NCBI GenBank assembly: GCA_035606235.1
Contig: DATNFU010000051.1
Coordinates: 31,240 to 95,239 of the forward strand
Direction of reading: 5' to 3'
Source: 66-474 sp035606235
GTDB taxonomy: Bacteria; Pseudomonadota; Gammaproteobacteria; Xanthomonadales; Rhodanobacteraceae
Length of the DNA: 64,000 bases
Every line of letters begins with the position of its first letter. Position 1 is the stretch's first letter. The position numbers and the translations under genes are program-made. This document shows, piece by piece, positions 27,275 to 36,639 of the stretch. The notes beneath the pieces were generated by a model that worked only from the letters and a program-made list of their open reading frames with translations, was not told the origin of the DNA and ran no database searches.

Positions 27275-28320
27275 AGTGCCACGCTCAAGCCCACCGTCGC
27301 GGTCCAGCGCGGGAACAATTGATAGCCATCCAGATGGCTGTACACCGGCAGTTGCACAAAGCCGTAGGCTTGCACATTGCCACGCAGGCTGACGCTCACG
27401 CCGGGGCTGAGATAGGCGACCGTGCCCGCGGTGTTGGTTCGATCGGCGAACGCGCCTTGATCGGCGCTCTTGCGCAGCAGATTGAGCTGCAACTGCGGCA
27501 CCCAGCTGGCGTGCGCTTCATAGCGCAGCCCGACATTCAACGTAGTCTGGTTGCCGGGGCGAAAATCCCGGCCCGGCGCATGCATGCGTTCGGACACCGC
27601 TGCCTGCAGCTGGCCGTTGATGAAGGCGTCGAAATTCTGGCTGACAGGCTGATACCAGTACGCGCCGATGATCGCATCGGTACTGCCGGAACCGGCCTGC
27701 AGGCTGGTGTCCAGAGCGTCGCCGGCCAGTGGCCCGGTCTTGAATAGCACCGGATGCCCGGTGAGCACGCCGCCATCGGTTTCGCCGCCGTATCTGCCGG
27801 TCGGCAACTTGACGCCGGCCAGCACACCGAGATTGCGGGTCGGCAGAAAGCCCTGGTAGGCGGCGATCAGCCTGACATCGCCGATTCCCGACACGCTGGC
27901 CCGGCTGAGTTGGTCCGGTGCGACATCGGCGGGCGAAAACGGCCGGCTGTGCACGCCGAAGGTGGAATGATCGCGCTGCACATAGGGCAGCAGCATGCTG
28001 AAAGCCCAATCCGCATTCGGGCGATAGCTGATCCCGAGATTGACATAGCGATTGGTGGTGTTTTTCTCGATCTCGCCGCCATCGAGCGCCGGATCGGAAG
28101 GCTCATCGACCGCCCGTTCGCCGGTCGCGCCGCCGCCGCCATGGCGCAGCTCATCCTGATCGAGATAGGCATATTCCAGATTGACGCGCCAGCCCGACTG
28201 CGTCGAGTAACCGGTTGCCGCGTCGGTGCTCAGCGTGCAGCCGCAGGTGGCGCAGGCATGCGCCAGCGGTACCACCAGCAAGGATGCAACCAATGACGAG
28301 ATACGAAAGCAGCGGCGCAT
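27271..28320 (-). CDS. outer-membrane beta-barrel protein with N-terminal CATCGC motif
   Basis: 349 residues. A signal peptide (MRRCFRISSLVASLLVVPLAHA) is followed at once by CATCGCTLSTDA, three cysteines at the mature N-terminus, and then about 300 residues of alternating polar/hydrophobic strands with aromatic girdles (GWRVNLEYAYLDQ, NRYVNLGISYRPNADWAF, WTATVGLSVAL), ending in a Leu. This fits a transporter-like or MetA-pathway-type barrel of unknown substrate. It is coupled to a TlpA-like thioredoxin. The mature Cys cluster could bind metal or heme, or be redox controlled. I do not recognise a precise function. Confidence 0.75.
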   Translation of the reverse strand: MRRCFRISSLVASLLVVPLAHACATCGCTLSTDAATGYSTQSGWRVNLEYAYLDQDELRHGGGGATGERAVDEPSDPALDGGEIEKNTTNRYVNLGISYRPNADWAFSMLLPYVQRDHSTFGVHSRPFSPADVAPDQLSRASVSGIGDVRLIAAYQGFLPTRNLGVLAGVKLPTGRYGGETDGGVLTGHPVLFKTGPLAGDALDTSLQAGSGSTDAIIGAYWYQPVSQNFDAFINGQLQAAVSERMHAPGRDFRPGNQTTLNVGLRYEAHASWVPQLQLNLLRKSADQGAFADRTNTAGTVAYLSPGVSVSLRGNVQAYGFVQLPVYSHLDGYQLFPRWTATVGLSVAL

Positions 28321-28451
28321 AGCGTCCGGGGAAATCGAGGACAGTCCGGCATTTTACGCGCGGCATGGAGATGCCGCAGCCGCCAATGTGCAAAGAAGAC
28401 CAGTCATGCGGCCCGCTTGTTCCGCACAGCCCTGCGGGAATTGAATGCGCA

Positions 28452-31400
28452 TCACGCGCGCTGCTGCGCGCGCCCGAGCATGCGGCGTTCCCGCCGACGC
28501 TCGGCCATGCGTGCGAATACCAGGTAAAGCGCGGGCGTGGAGAGGAGAGTCAATGCCTGCGAGACGATCAGGCCGCCCAGCATCGCTATGCCCAATGGGC
28601 GGCGCAGTTCGGCGCCGGTGCCGATGCCGATCGCCAGCGGCAGTGAGGCGAGAATCGCCACCATCGTGGTCATCATGATCGGGCGGAAACGCACGATGCA
28701 GGCTTCACGGATCGCTTCCAGCGGGGTCAGGCCGCTACGCTGCGCCACCAGCGCGAAATCGATCATCATGATCGCGTTCTTCTTCACCAGGCCGATCAGC
28801 AGCACCAGCGCCATCATCGCCACTACCGACAGTTCGGTGTTGGTGAGCAGCAGCGCAAGCAGCGCACCGACGCCGGCCGAAGGCAGCGTCGAAAGAATCG
28901 TGACAGGGTGGATCAGGCTCTCGTAGAGCATGCCCAGCACGATGTACACGGCCAGCACCGCGCCGAGCAGCAGGAACGGCATATTGCTCTGCTGCTGCTG
29001 GAAACGGCGGAAGTCGCCGCCCAGGCTCAACGAAATATCGCCAGGCATGCGCATGCCGGAAATGGTTTTCTGGATCTCGCCCGTCGCCTGACCCATGCTG
29101 ATGCCGGGAGCCAGGTTGAAACTGAGATCCATCACGGTGAACTGGTTTTCATGGCTGATCTGCGCCGGGGCGAGGCCCGGCTCCTGATGCGCGATCGCAT
29201 TCAGCGGCACCATGCTGCCGTTGCTGGTATGCACGTACAGCCGGTTCAACGCCGCGGGTGTCGCCGACTCGCTGGCGAGCGCGGTCAGCACCACCGCATA
29301 CTGGTTGGTGTCGGAATAAATCGTCGAGATCTGGCGCTGGCCGAAGGCGTTGTACAGGGCGTCGTCCACCGCGGCCACCGATACGCCGAGTCGGCTGGCC
29401 TTGTCGCGATCGATCACGATGTTCTGGCGCAGGCCGGCGTCGTCCACGTCGGAGCCGACGTCGCGGAACATCGGGTTCTGCTGCAGTTGCGTTTGCAGTT
29501 TTGGCAGCCACAGTTCGAGTTCGGCCAGATCATTGCCTTTCAGCGACACCTGATACTGCGCGCCCTGATTGCCGCCGCCGCCACCGCTGGGCAGGTCCTG
29601 ATGCGCGCGCAGACGCAGATTCAGATCGGGATAGCGCGCGGCTTTGGCCGACAGACGCGCCAGCACATCCTGGGTGGACTCGCTGCGGCCCTGGCCGAGT
29701 TGCTTCAACTGGATGTGGAACGAGGCACTGGCTCCGTGCCGGCTATTGCCGAGCGACGAGCCGACGTATTGCACCGCGGGGTCGGCCATCAGCATATCGG
29801 TGAGGCGCTGCTCGCGCTGCTGCAGTTGCACGAACGAAGGCGTGGAACCGCCGGTGGCGCGGCCCACGATCAGGCCGGTATCCTGCGGCGGGAAGAAGCC
29901 GGCCTTGACCATGCCGAACAGGAAATAGGTCAGCACCATCAACACGACCGGCATCAGCGCCAGCAGGCGCGGATGCCGCAGCGTGAAATCGAGCCCGCGC
30001 CGATACACGTTCAACATGCCGGCGTGCGCGCGATCCAGTGCATGACCGATTCGCGACTGCGCGGCGTGTTCTGGGTGCGGCGACAGGAACACGCCGCACA
30101 ACGAGGGCGTGAGCGTCAGCGAGACGATCGCCGACACCGCGATCGCCGCGATCAGCACCACCGTGAACTCGCGGAAGAACAGGCCGATGATGCCGCTGGC
30201 GAACAGCAGCGGGACGAATACCGCGATCAGCGACAGCGTGATCGCGACAATGGTGAAGCCGATCTCGCGCGCGCCGTTCAAGGTGGCTTGCAGGCGGTTC
30301 TGGCCTTCATCGATGTGACGGATGATGTTCTCGATCACCACGATCGCGTCGTCGACCACGAAGCCGATCGCGATCACCAGTGCCAGCAGCGACAGGTTGT
30401 CCAGCGTGTAACCCATCACGTACATCACGATTGCCGCACCGGCCAGCGACATGGGCACCGCTGCCGCGGCGATCAACGTGGGCGCAAGCCGGCGCAGGAA
30501 CAGCGCCATCGTCAGCACCACCATGCCCAGACTGATCAGCAGCGTGATCTCGACATCGTCCACCGAGGCGCGCACGGTCGGCGTGCCATCGAAGAACGGC
30601 GTCAGATGCGTGCCGGGCGGCAGCAGCGCGCTCAGGCGCGGCAGTTCCGCCTTGATCGCGCCAACCGTGGCGATGATGTTGGCATCGGGCCGATTGTAGA
30701 CATCGATCTGGATCGAGCGTTTGCCGTTGAACCACGCAGATTGATAACTGTCCTGCGCGCCCTGATACACATGCGCGAGATCACGCAAGTAAATGGGCGT
30801 GCCGTTGCGCACCGCGACCACCAGATTCGCAAAGTCCTCCGGTGTGTGCAGCTGATCGTTGGCGGTGACCGACAACTGCGTGTGGCCGTCGGAGAGGAAT
30901 CCTTGCGGCGAGGTGACGTTGGCCGCGGTCAGCGCGTTGCGCAGATCATTCGACGACAAGCCCACCGCATCCAGCGCGTGCAGATCGACATCCACGCGGA
31001 TCGCCGGCTGCGCGCTGCCGGAAACTTCCACCGAGGCGACCCCCGGCAGCTGCGCGAGGCGCGGTTGCAGCAGCGTCTGCGCATCGTCGAACAGCGACGA
31101 CAGCGGCTCGGTGTCGGACGTCAGCGCGAACTGGATCACCGGGTCATCGTTGGGGTTGATCTTCTGGTAGGTGGGCGGCTGTGGCAAACCGGCCGGCAGA
31201 TCGGGCGCGGCGGCATTGATGGCCGCCTGCACTTCGCGCGCGGCTGCATCGAGGTTCACGCCGCCCTGAAAAATGATGAACACCGACGCATTGCCTTCCG
31301 AACTGGTGGAACGCATGGTGTCGATGCCGGGAATCTGGCCCAGATGCCGCTCCAGCGGCGAGGCGACGGTGGCCGCCATCGTCGCCGCGTCCGCGCCCGG

Positions 31401-31553
31401 TTCGCTGGCGGAAATGAAGATCGCCGGGAACGCGATCTGCGGCAACGCGCTGATGCCCAGCAGCAGATAGCAGATCACGCCCGCTGCCAGCACGCCCGCG
31501 GCAAGCAGCGAAGTGCCGATCGGGCGCCTGATGAACGGCGTGGAGATGCTCAT
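28452..31553 (-). CDS. mdtC: RND efflux permease, MdtC-like
   Basis: Second RND permease of a heteromeric pair. 1033 residues: twelve membrane helices and two periplasmic porter/docking loops. TM4 keeps the proton-relay Asp pair in GFVVDDAIVVIEN (about 407-408). The start ATG at 31553 (MSISTPFIRRPIGTSLL) is the family start; upstream in-frame codons run into the preceding gene region. It lies 88 bp after the first permease in the order MFP-RND-RND, the mdtABC order of E. coli, where MdtB2C trimers export drugs and bile salts. No mdtD, outer-membrane factor or baeSR pair is adjacent. Confidence 0.85.
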   Translation of the reverse strand: MSISTPFIRRPIGTSLLAAGVLAAGVICYLLLGISALPQIAFPAIFISASEPGADAATMAATVASPLERHLGQIPGIDTMRSTSSEGNASVFIIFQGGVNLDAAAREVQAAINAAAPDLPAGLPQPPTYQKINPNDDPVIQFALTSDTEPLSSLFDDAQTLLQPRLAQLPGVASVEVSGSAQPAIRVDVDLHALDAVGLSSNDLRNALTAANVTSPQGFLSDGHTQLSVTANDQLHTPEDFANLVVAVRNGTPIYLRDLAHVYQGAQDSYQSAWFNGKRSIQIDVYNRPDANIIATVGAIKAELPRLSALLPPGTHLTPFFDGTPTVRASVDDVEITLLISLGMVVLTMALFLRRLAPTLIAAAAVPMSLAGAAIVMYVMGYTLDNLSLLALVIAIGFVVDDAIVVIENIIRHIDEGQNRLQATLNGAREIGFTIVAITLSLIAVFVPLLFASGIIGLFFREFTVVLIAAIAVSAIVSLTLTPSLCGVFLSPHPEHAAQSRIGHALDRAHAGMLNVYRRGLDFTLRHPRLLALMPVVLMVLTYFLFGMVKAGFFPPQDTGLIVGRATGGSTPSFVQLQQREQRLTDMLMADPAVQYVGSSLGNSRHGASASFHIQLKQLGQGRSESTQDVLARLSAKAARYPDLNLRLRAHQDLPSGGGGGNQGAQYQVSLKGNDLAELELWLPKLQTQLQQNPMFRDVGSDVDDAGLRQNIVIDRDKASRLGVSVAAVDDALYNAFGQRQISTIYSDTNQYAVVLTALASESATPAALNRLYVHTSNGSMVPLNAIAHQEPGLAPAQISHENQFTVMDLSFNLAPGISMGQATGEIQKTISGMRMPGDISLSLGGDFRRFQQQQSNMPFLLLGAVLAVYIVLGMLYESLIHPVTILSTLPSAGVGALLALLLTNTELSVVAMMALVLLIGLVKKNAIMMIDFALVAQRSGLTPLEAIREACIVRFRPIMMTTMVAILASLPLAIGIGTGAELRRPLGIAMLGGLIVSQALTLLSTPALYLVFARMAERRRERRMLGRAQQRA

Positions 31554-31641
31554 GACGGCAAACAGCGGCGGGCGGCGAAGGCTGAGTGGCGCGCACGCGC
31601 ATGGCGATGGAACGGCAGCTTCGTATCCTGACCGCGCATCC

Positions 31642-34600
31642 TCATCCCTCGTGCGCCACTTGCGGTGGGAGTCCGCGTCTCGCCCTGATCCACCCATGCA
31701 GCCGCTCCATGTACAGGTAGATCACCGGCGTGGTGTAAAGCGTGACCAATTGCGAAAGCAGCAGGCCGCCGACGATGGATACGCCCAGCGGCCGGCGCAG
31801 TTCCGAACCGATGCCGCTGCCCAGCGCAAGCGGCAGCGCGCCGAGCAATGCAGCCATCGTGGTCATCATGATCGGGCGGAAGCGCAGCAGACAGGCGCGC
31901 CGGATCGCGTCGTGCGGATTCAGACCTTCGCGCTGCGCGACCAGCGCGAAGTCGATCATCATGATCGCGTTTTTCTTGACGATGCCGATCAGCAGCACGA
32001 TGCCGACGATGCCGTCCACCGACAGGCTCATGCCGCACAACATCAGCGCCAGCAGCGCGCCGACGCCGGCCGGCGGCAGCGTCGAGATGATCGTGGCCGG
32101 ATGGATGTAGCTTTCGTACAACACGCCGAGCACGATGTAGATCACCACCACCGCACCCAGGATCAGCAGCAGTTCGTTGCCCAGCGACGACGAGAACTCC
32201 GCCGCGGCACCGACGAATTCGCCGCGCACCTGTGGCGGCAGGTTGAGCTTGGTCACTTGCGCGTTGATCGCATTGACCGCCTGCGACAGCGAATAGCCGG
32301 GGGCGAGGTTGAACGAGATCGTCACCGCTGGCAGTTGGTTCTGGTGGCTGACCACCAGCGGCGTATTGGTCACGCTGGCGGTCGCCAGCGTCGAGAGCGG
32401 CACGGTGTTGCCGCCGCCGATCGGGATACCGACATTGCCCTGGCCTACGCCGGTGGCAGTGGAGGAATTGGCCGACTTGGTTTGCCCGAGGCTGGTTGCA
32501 TTGCTGCCGGTCAGCGCACCGGATGCGCCATTGCTGCGCACGCTCAGCATGTTCATCAAGTCGCTGCGATTGCGGAATTGCGGCGCGACCTCCAGCACCA
32601 CGCGGTATTGGTTCAATTCGGTGAAGATGGTCGAGATCTGGCGCTGGCCGAACGCGTCGTACAGGGTGTCGTCGATTGTCTGCACCGGCACGCCCAGGCG
32701 GCTGGCGGCGTTGCGATCGATCTGCACGTTCAGCGCGTTGCCGCTGTCGGCGAGATCGTTGCCGACATCGGCCAGCATCGGCAATTGCCGCAGTGCCGTC
32801 GTCAATTGCTGCGCGTAACCCGACAGCTCCTGCGCGTTCACTTCCGAAAGCGTGTACTGGTATTCGGTGGGTGCCACGCGCGTGTCGAGCGTGATGTCCT
32901 GCACCGGCTTCAAATACAGCGCGGCACCGGGAATGTCCGCGACCGCGCGTTGCAGCCGCGGCAGGATCACATCCAGGCCGTCGCGCTGGCTGCGGGTCTT
33001 CAACACGATGCTGACCTGGCCCTGGCTCAGGATCGGGTTGATCGAGCCTGCGCCCACGAACGCGGAAACGCCGGCGACCGCGGGGTCGGCGCGCAGGCGC
33101 GCGGCGATCTGTTGGGTCACGCTTTCCATCGCCGGAAACGCGATATTGTCGTCGGCCTGCACGACACCGGTGATCAGGCCGGTATCCTGCTGTGGCAGCA
33201 GACCTTTGGGGATCGCGATGTACAACAGGATCGTCGCGATCACCGATATCGTCGCCAGCAACATCACCAGGCGGCGCCGCGCCAGCGCCCAATCGAGCGT
33301 GTGCTCGTAGACACCGAGCATGCGGTTGAACAACGTGGGCTTGCCGTGCGCGGCCGCGACGTCGTCGGCCGGCACCGAACCACGATCCAGCAGGTACGCG
33401 CACATCATCGGCGTCAGCGTCAGCGACACCAGCATCGAGATCGCCACCGCGATGGTCAGCACCCAGGCGAATTCGTGGAACAGCCGGCCGGTGACGCCGG
33501 GCATCAGCAGCAACGGCAGGAACACCGCGATCAGGGAAACGGTCAGTGACACCACCGTGAAACCAATTTCGCGCGCACCTATTTCCGCGGCGGTTTTGGA
33601 ATCCTTGCCCTGCTCGATGTAGCGCACGATGTTCTCGATCATCACGATCGCATCGTCCACCACGAAACCCGTGGCCACGGTCAGCGCCATCAGCGACAGG
33701 TTGTCCAGCGAGAAGCCGGCCGCCGACATCACCGCGAAAGTGCCGAGCAGCGACAACGGCACCGCGACCGAAGGAATCACCGTCGCCCACAAACGGCGCA
33801 GGAAAACGAAGATCACGCCGATCACCAGGAATACGGTCAGGATCAGCGTGAATTCGACATCGCGCACCGAAGCACGGATGGTGACGGTGCGATCGGCGAA
33901 CACATCCAGATGCACATCCGCCGGCAGCACCGCGCGCAACGATGGCAATGTCTGCTGAATCTGGGCGACGGTGTTGACGATGTTGGCGCCCGGTTGTCGG
34001 CGCACGTCCAGCAGCACCGCCGGCTTGCCGTTCGCCCAGGCCGCGAGCTGATCGTTCTCCACCCCGTTGGTGACCTCGGCGACATCACCCAGCCGCACCG
34101 GCGCGCCGTTCTTGTCGCTGATGATCGCGCTGCGGTATTGATCCGCATCCTGCAACTGGTCGTTGGTACCGATCGAATACGTCTGCACGGTGCCGTTGAG
34201 CGTACCCTTGGCCGCATTGACATTGGCCTGCGTCAGCGCGCTGCGCACGTCCTCCAGAGTCAGCCCGAGATTGGCGAGCTTGGAAGGATCCACCTGCACC
34301 CGCACCGCCGGACGCACGTTGCCGGCGATCGATACCAGACCCACACCCGGCACCTGCGAAAGTTTCTGCGCGATGATGGAATCGGCGTAGTCGTTGACGT
34401 CGCGCAGCGGCCGGCTGTCAGAAGACAGCGACAGCGTGAGGATCGGTGCGTCGGCCGGGTTGACGCGGTTGTACACCGGCGGATACGGCAGGCTGCCCGG
34501 CAACCGCGCCGAGCGGAGCGCCGATTGCACGTCCTGCGCAGCCACGTCGATGTCGCGATCCATCGCAAACTGCAACACGATGGTCGACAGCCCGGCGGAC

Positions 34601-34851
34601 GAGTCCGAACTCATCATGGTGACGCCGGAAATCTGCCCGAGCTGGCGCTCCAGCGGCGTGGTCACCAGCGTGGCCATTGTCGTCGCGGATGCGCCGGGAT
34701 AAGTGGTGGTCACCACCAGGCTCGGCGCCTCGATTTCCGGGAGTGCCGAAACCGGCAGCGCGCGGAAGCCGAGAATGCCCAGCAACAATACCGCCAGCAT
34801 CAGCAGCGATGTGGCGACGGGGCGGCGGATGAAGAGGGTGGAAAAGCCCAT
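31642..34851 (-). CDS. mdtB: RND efflux permease, MdtB-like
   Basis: First RND permease of the pair. 1069 residues, slightly long. The N-terminus TLFIRRPVATSLLMLAVLL and PVSALPEIE match MdtB-type proteins; TM4 has the Asp pair in GFVVDDAIVMIEN. The excess length is in the second periplasmic loop (about 720-770), where a Ser/Asn/Thr/Gly-rich stretch (SNGASGALTGSNAT, then SANSSTATGVGQG) replaces the usual short turn. 297 bp separate it from the membrane fusion protein gene, with a repeat in between. Proton-driven export of hydrophobic compounds is expected from the family. Confidence 0.87.
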   Translation of the reverse strand: MGFSTLFIRRPVATSLLMLAVLLLGILGFRALPVSALPEIEAPSLVVTTTYPGASATTMATLVTTPLERQLGQISGVTMMSSDSSAGLSTIVLQFAMDRDIDVAAQDVQSALRSARLPGSLPYPPVYNRVNPADAPILTLSLSSDSRPLRDVNDYADSIIAQKLSQVPGVGLVSIAGNVRPAVRVQVDPSKLANLGLTLEDVRSALTQANVNAAKGTLNGTVQTYSIGTNDQLQDADQYRSAIISDKNGAPVRLGDVAEVTNGVENDQLAAWANGKPAVLLDVRRQPGANIVNTVAQIQQTLPSLRAVLPADVHLDVFADRTVTIRASVRDVEFTLILTVFLVIGVIFVFLRRLWATVIPSVAVPLSLLGTFAVMSAAGFSLDNLSLMALTVATGFVVDDAIVMIENIVRYIEQGKDSKTAAEIGAREIGFTVVSLTVSLIAVFLPLLLMPGVTGRLFHEFAWVLTIAVAISMLVSLTLTPMMCAYLLDRGSVPADDVAAAHGKPTLFNRMLGVYEHTLDWALARRRLVMLLATISVIATILLYIAIPKGLLPQQDTGLITGVVQADDNIAFPAMESVTQQIAARLRADPAVAGVSAFVGAGSINPILSQGQVSIVLKTRSQRDGLDVILPRLQRAVADIPGAALYLKPVQDITLDTRVAPTEYQYTLSEVNAQELSGYAQQLTTALRQLPMLADVGNDLADSGNALNVQIDRNAASRLGVPVQTIDDTLYDAFGQRQISTIFTELNQYRVVLEVAPQFRNRSDLMNMLSVRSNGASGALTGSNATSLGQTKSANSSTATGVGQGNVGIPIGGGNTVPLSTLATASVTNTPLVVSHQNQLPAVTISFNLAPGYSLSQAVNAINAQVTKLNLPPQVRGEFVGAAAEFSSSLGNELLLILGAVVVIYIVLGVLYESYIHPATIISTLPPAGVGALLALMLCGMSLSVDGIVGIVLLIGIVKKNAIMMIDFALVAQREGLNPHDAIRRACLLRFRPIMMTTMAALLGALPLALGSGIGSELRRPLGVSIVGGLLLSQLVTLYTTPVIYLYMERLHGWIRARRGLPPQVAHEG

Positions 34852-34914
34852 TAGGGTCAGAGCGGAAGTGGGAAGTTGGAGTGCGAAGTCGGGAGTCGGG
34901 GAGTACTGCTATTA

Positions 34915-35096
34915 GTCATTCCGGAGCCGGCCCGGCCCATCGGGCCGGGACTCGGAATCCAGCTTGTCCATGTCGAAGCGGAAAAGCTGGATTACAAAGT
35001 CCGTCCTTGGACTTTGCGCTTTGGGTCAATCGGGTTGTTCAAATCGTTCCAGACGAATTTGTCCGGGTTCCGCGCTGCGCGCGGCCCCGGAATGAC
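34915..35096 (+). repeat. composite inverted-repeat element between mdtA and mdtB
   Basis: Bounded by GTCATTCCGG (34915-34924) and its exact complement CCGGAATGAC (35087-35096). Inside lies a strong hairpin GGCCCGG-CCCAT-CGGGCC... (about 34928-34950) and a pair GAATCCAGCTT / AAGCTGGATT near 34953-34995. This makes a ~180-bp element of nested hairpins that separates mdtA from mdtB within the operon. The remainder of the 297-bp spacer shows nothing else. Confidence 0.65.
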
Positions 35097-35148
35097 GGTG
35101 AGGAGTTAATGCGCTACTTCAATCTTCGATTTACAGTTTTGGGTTTTT

Positions 35149-36459
35149 TCAGCCGCCGCGCCTGCTTCGCCCACTGCCCTGTTGTGCGGCTTTCTTGATC
35201 TCGGCGGCGGTCGGGGCTTTCGGTTCTTCGCCCGGATTCATCGACGTGATCCTGCTGCCTTCCTTGAGGCGGAACTGGCCTTCGGTCACGACCCGGTCAC
35301 CGGCCTTCAATCCGCTGCCGATCAGTTCATGGGTGTCGTCGGCTTCGCCGATCACGGTGACAGGTTGCATGCGCACGGTCGCTCCACCGGCATTGCCTGC
35401 GCCGGCGTTGGCACTCGCGCCATTGCCACCGCCGCTCCAGTGATGATGGCGCGGCGTGGCAGCGGTGCTTGCACTTGCCGCATTCGCCGCGCCCATGCCG
35501 TTCACCACCAGATACACGAAGTCGCCATTGGGCCCGCGTTGCACCGCTGCAGTTGGTACCACCAAGCCGTTTTGCACGGTGCCCACCTGCATGCGCAAAT
35601 TGACGAACTGGCCGGGCCAAAGCTCGTCGGCGGCATTCGGGAATTCCGCCTTCAATTTGAAGGTCGAGGTGTTCGGATCGATCTGGTTGTCCACGACTTT
35701 CAGCACGCCGCCGCTGGCGGTGAGCTTGCCGGTGGTGGGGTCGGTCACCACGACCGGCAACGGAGACTGCGCCTGCGCGGCGCGCACCTGATCCAGATAT
35801 TTGCCGGCCAGCGTGTAGATCACGTTGATCGGCTGCAATTCCGTGATCACCACGATCGGCGTCGTAGTGGTGATCACATTGCCGGGATCGACCTGGCGGA
35901 TGCCAGCCAAGCCGTCGATCGGCGCCAGCACGCGGGTGTAATCAAGCTGCACCTTGGCGTCCTGCGCAGCGGCGTTGTCCGCATCCACCGCGGCGCTGAA
36001 CTGGCGTACGTTGTTGGCTTGAGTAATGCGATCGATCTCGGCCACGTACTGCTTGTATTGCGGTTGCTCGCTGCGCTTGAAGTTGGCCTGCGCGGTCGCG
36101 AGTTGCGCGGCATCCTGCGCCTTCTTGGCCAATGCCTGGTCGTACTGGGCCTGCACCGTGCGGGGATCAATCTCGGCGATCACGTCGCCTTTCTTCACCG
36201 GCTGGCCTTCGGTGAAATCGAGCTTCAGCAATTTGCCGCCAACCTGCGGCAGCACGGTCACCGTGTTGAGCGCCTGCACCGTGCCGTTGGCGGTGAGATA
36301 CACCGGCACGTTTTCGCTGACCGCCGGCACCACCGTCACCGGCACGGGCGCGTTGCCCTGATCCCCGGAAGCGCCGGCGGTGCGGTGCAGCAAACGCCAG
36401 GCGATCACGCCGATGATGATGGCGAGAATCGCAATCAGTATCCATTTGCCGCGCGACAT
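35149..36459 (-). CDS. mdtA: RND membrane fusion protein, MdtA-like
   Basis: Periplasmic adaptor joining the RND pumps to an outer-membrane channel. 436 residues from the ATG at 36459, which has AAGGA upstream. One N-terminal membrane anchor (about 6-24), lipoyl half-motifs VTVLPQVGGKLLKLDFTEGQ and LDYTRVLAPIDGLAGIRQVD around a helical hairpin (about 110-185), then beta-barrel and membrane-proximal domains. A His/Gly/Ala-rich insertion (about 345-380, including PRHHHWSGGG) sits in the membrane-proximal part, and the tail is basic. Heads the efflux operon transcribed leftward. Confidence 0.9.
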   Translation of the reverse strand: MSRGKWILIAILAIIIGVIAWRLLHRTAGASGDQGNAPVPVTVVPAVSENVPVYLTANGTVQALNTVTVLPQVGGKLLKLDFTEGQPVKKGDVIAEIDPRTVQAQYDQALAKKAQDAAQLATAQANFKRSEQPQYKQYVAEIDRITQANNVRQFSAAVDADNAAAQDAKVQLDYTRVLAPIDGLAGIRQVDPGNVITTTTPIVVITELQPINVIYTLAGKYLDQVRAAQAQSPLPVVVTDPTTGKLTASGGVLKVVDNQIDPNTSTFKLKAEFPNAADELWPGQFVNLRMQVGTVQNGLVVPTAAVQRGPNGDFVYLVVNGMGAANAASASTAATPRHHHWSGGGNGASANAGAGNAGGATVRMQPVTVIGEADDTHELIGSGLKAGDRVVTEGQFRLKEGSRITSMNPGEEPKAPTAAEIKKAAQQGSGRSRRGG

Positions 36460-36609
36460 GCGGAATCCTTCCGAGATCCAGACCGAGAAAAGCAGCTTAG
36501 CCAAGCCGCATGAACGGAAGGCATCGGGTGGAAACACCCTTGCGCTGCAGGCGACCTACGTTAACGCAAACCCGCAGGCCGGGTTGCCATGACTTGTGGC
36601 AGATACGGA

Positions 36610-36632
36610 AGCCCCGCCATTGCGGCGGGGCT
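36610..36632 (-). terminator. hairpin after the POT transporter gene
   Basis: AGCCCCGCC and GGCGGGGCT flank a 5-base loop: a perfect 9-bp stem just downstream of the minus-strand transporter stop. Only a weak T content follows, so it may be a Rho-assisted terminator or 3' stabiliser. It also shields the peptide transporter gene from the efflux operon. Confidence 0.55.
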
Positions 36633-36639
36633 CCCACGC

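Noticed and set aside
28908..31631. 907-codon open frame antisense to the MdtC-like pump
   Set aside because: Same artefact; composition is Arg/His/Gln-rich and the pump on the other strand is complete.
36610..36632. Riboswitch or attenuator reading of the 9-bp hairpin
   Set aside because: It lies 3' of the transporter gene on its coding strand, and no alternative pairing partner or aptamer-like sequence is seen.
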